From Chloroflexota bacterium (GTDB taxonomy: Bacteria; Chloroflexota; Anaerolineae; Anaerolineales; UBA4823): a stretch of DNA of 6,910 nucleotides. Positions 5,696 through 6,910 of the stretch are shown here, one piece after another. The notes under the pieces were generated by a model. The model was given only the letters and a program-made list of their open reading frames with translations, made no database searches and was not told where the DNA came from. The position numbers and the translations under genes were made by a program. The stretch's first letter is position 1, and every line of letters begins with the position of its first letter. The stretch covers positions 1 to 6,910 of the forward strand of contig DAOVCZ010000103.1 in assembly GCA_030669775.1 (NCBI GenBank). The letters run 5' to 3'.

Positions 5696-6733
5696 ATGGA
5701 ATTTGAAATGCAATCTCTTGGTGCAGTAGATTCATCCTTTTGGACTGATAAAAAGGTAATTGTTACTGGCGGGGCAGGCTTTTTGGGAGCATACGTGGTT
5801 GATAAGCTCAAAAACCGAGGAGCCAGAGAAATCATCATTCCGCGTATCGAAGACTATGACTTGACTGAAATCCAAGCGATCAACAGATTGTTTGACGATT
5901 ACAGCATTCGAAAAAATGATCAATCGAATTCTGAAAAATCTATTGCTGATGATAAAGTGATCATTATCCATTTGGCTGCTCTCGTTGGCGGGATCGAGGC
6001 TAACCGTCGCAGACCTGCAGAATACTTTTATGCCAATCTGATGATGGGAACCCAACTGATGCATGAAGCCTGGCAGCGAGGTGTGGATAAATTTGTGGCG
6101 ATTGGGACGATTTGTGCATATCCCAAATTCACCCCCTTGCCATTTAAAGAAGAAAACTTATGGGAAGGTTATCCCGAGGAGACCAATGCCCCTTATGGAT
6201 TAGCGAAAAAGATGTTGTTAGTCCAGGCGCAGGCTTACCGCCAGCAATATGATTTCAATGCGCTCTTTTTACTGCCAGTAAATATGTATGGGCCAGGAGA
6301 TAACTTTGATTTGCAAACCTCACACGTGATTCCAGCATTAATCCGCAAGTGTATTGAAGCTCAAGAGCGCGGTGAAGATCAGATTGTTGTCTGGGGAGAT
6401 GGGTCTCCGACCCGTGAATTCCTCTTTGTTGAGGATGGTGCAGAGGGGATCCTTCTGGCAAGTGAGCACTACAATAGTAGCGAGCCTGTGAATCTAGGTT
6501 CAGGACAGGAGATAAGTATCAAGGATCTGGTTCAAACAATATCCCGCCTTACGGGATTTACTGGTGAGTTAGTCTGGGATACTTCAAAACCAAACGGTCA
6601 ACCACGTCGAGTTTTGGATACCTCCCGGGCAGAGGAGTTTTTTGGCTTTCGCTCTCAGACCGAGTTTGAAGATGGGCTGCGCCAGACGATCGAATGGTAC
6701 CGCAATAATCAAGACAATTTTGGTCATGGATAA
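5696..6733 (+). CDS. fcl: GDP-L-fucose synthase (3,5-epimerase/4-reductase)
   Basis: Converts GDP-4-keto-6-deoxy-D-mannose, the Gmd product, to GDP-L-fucose with NADPH; cytoplasmic extended SDR of 345 residues. Visible motifs are GGAGFLG (25-31), HLAALVGGI (92-100), GTICAYPK (137-144), YGLAK (167-171), PVNMYGPGDNF (194-204), SHVIPAL (209-215), WGDGSPTREFLFVEDGAEGI (233-252) and KPNGQPRRVLD (298-308). By alignment from memory with the E. coli enzyme, its S107, C109, Y136, K140 and H179 correspond to T138, C140, Y167, K171 and H210, so the catalytic set looks complete. An extra polar stretch of about 15-18 residues sits at 69-86. The start is uncertain: GTG 5681 overlaps the previous stop (GTGA), while ATG 5696 and ATG 5708 are in frame; homology begins only near residue 15, and no strong Shine-Dalgarno decides. 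It is cotranscribed with the preceding SDR. Confidence 0.88.
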   Translation: MEFEMQSLGAVDSSFWTDKKVIVTGGAGFLGAYVVDKLKNRGAREIIIPRIEDYDLTEIQAINRLFDDYSIRKNDQSNSEKSIADDKVIIIHLAALVGGIEANRRRPAEYFYANLMMGTQLMHEAWQRGVDKFVAIGTICAYPKFTPLPFKEENLWEGYPEETNAPYGLAKKMLLVQAQAYRQQYDFNALFLLPVNMYGPGDNFDLQTSHVIPALIRKCIEAQERGEDQIVVWGDGSPTREFLFVEDGAEGILLASEHYNSSEPVNLGSGQEISIKDLVQTISRLTGFTGELVWDTSKPNGQPRRVLDTSRAEEFFGFRSQTEFEDGLRQTIEWYRNNQDNFGHG

Positions 6734-6772
6734 ATCAATAAAGATTATCTCACACCCTCAGTAATAACGCCT

Positions 6773-6910
6773 ATGACTCAAACAGCGATTACAACCAAGC
6801 CAAAAGAAGATGTCCTCATCCTGAAACCAACACGTGGATGGGGTAGGCTCAACTTGGGTGAAATATGGAAGTATCGGGAATTGACATATTTCCTGACCTG
6901 GCGTGATCTC
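6773..6910 (+). CDS. ABC-2 type polysaccharide export permease (Wzm/TagG-like), 3'-partial
   Basis: Only the first 46 codons are in the window and the frame is open to the right edge. A polar N-terminus of about 17 residues is followed by RGWGRLNLGEIWKYRE and LTYFLTWRDL, the amphipathic segment that precedes the first transmembrane helix in permeases of O-antigen, teichoic acid and capsule ABC exporters. The full protein would normally be about 270-300 residues with six transmembrane segments, and would pair with an ATPase (Wzt/TagH type) expected just downstream. ATG 6773 lies 39 bp after fcl with no clear Shine-Dalgarno and no visible terminator or promoter between, so it probably belongs to the same operon. 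It implies an ABC-transporter-dependent, rather than Wzy-dependent, export route for the glycan. Confidence 0.85.
   Translation, partial: MTQTAITTKPKEDVLILKPTRGWGRLNLGEIWKYRELTYFLTWRDL

Noticed and set aside
4682..5795. Similar GGAGGGGCAGGATTTT / GGCGGGGCAGGCTTTT segments at the starts of the two adjacent SDR genes, considered as a DNA repeat.
   Set aside because: Both encode the conserved GGAGFLG nucleotide-binding loop; the similarity ends with the motif and reflects common fold, not a repeat element.

Overview
The window is a stretch of a surface-polysaccharide (exopolysaccharide or O-antigen-like) biosynthesis locus, with every recognisable gene on the + strand. Base composition is moderate. 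The gene content (a short-form GDP-mannose dehydratase, several extended SDR enzymes, a Wzm-type ABC-2 permease, a GT4 transferase and a large GT-C-like membrane protein) and the protein style recall Anaerolineae-type Chloroflexota. No rRNA or marker gene is present, so that assignment is only an impression and a cyanobacterium or another phylum is not excluded.

Layout. Bases 1-1106 hold the C-terminal majority of a GT4 glycosyltransferase whose start lies upstream of the window. Bases 1144-2790 encode a polytopic membrane protein of about 548 residues, probably a GT-C/GT39-like glycosyltransferase. A 108-bp gap carries a good sigma70-type promoter, a 17-bp inverted repeat and a strong Shine-Dalgarno sequence in front of gmd (GDP-mannose 4,6-dehydratase, 2899-3867). 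A 281-bp non-coding stretch follows. It contains two short perfect palindromes flanking a TATAAT and, further down, a second good promoter with the same inverted repeat. That promoter drives a compact run of genes: a MarR-like winged-helix regulator with an added C-terminal domain (4149-4661), an extended-SDR epimerase-like protein (4662-5684), GDP-L-fucose synthase (about 5696-6733), and the beginning of an ABC-2 polysaccharide-export permease (6773 to the window end).

How the genes fit together. Gmd makes GDP-4-keto-6-deoxy-D-mannose and the fucose synthase converts it to GDP-L-fucose. The second SDR probably makes or modifies another nucleotide sugar. The glycosyltransferases would build the glycan, and the ABC permease (with an ATPase presumably beyond the window) would export it.

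The most interesting signal is regulatory. The promoter of gmd and the promoter of the regulator/epimerase/fcl operon both carry AATTCA-N5-TGAATT at the same offset, overlapping the -10 box and the predicted start site. The -35/-10 spacers are unrelated in sequence. This suggests that the locus-encoded winged-helix protein controls both halves of the GDP-fucose pathway and its own operon. A second point is that the epimerase-like SDR has methionine where the catalytic YxxxK lysine is expected.
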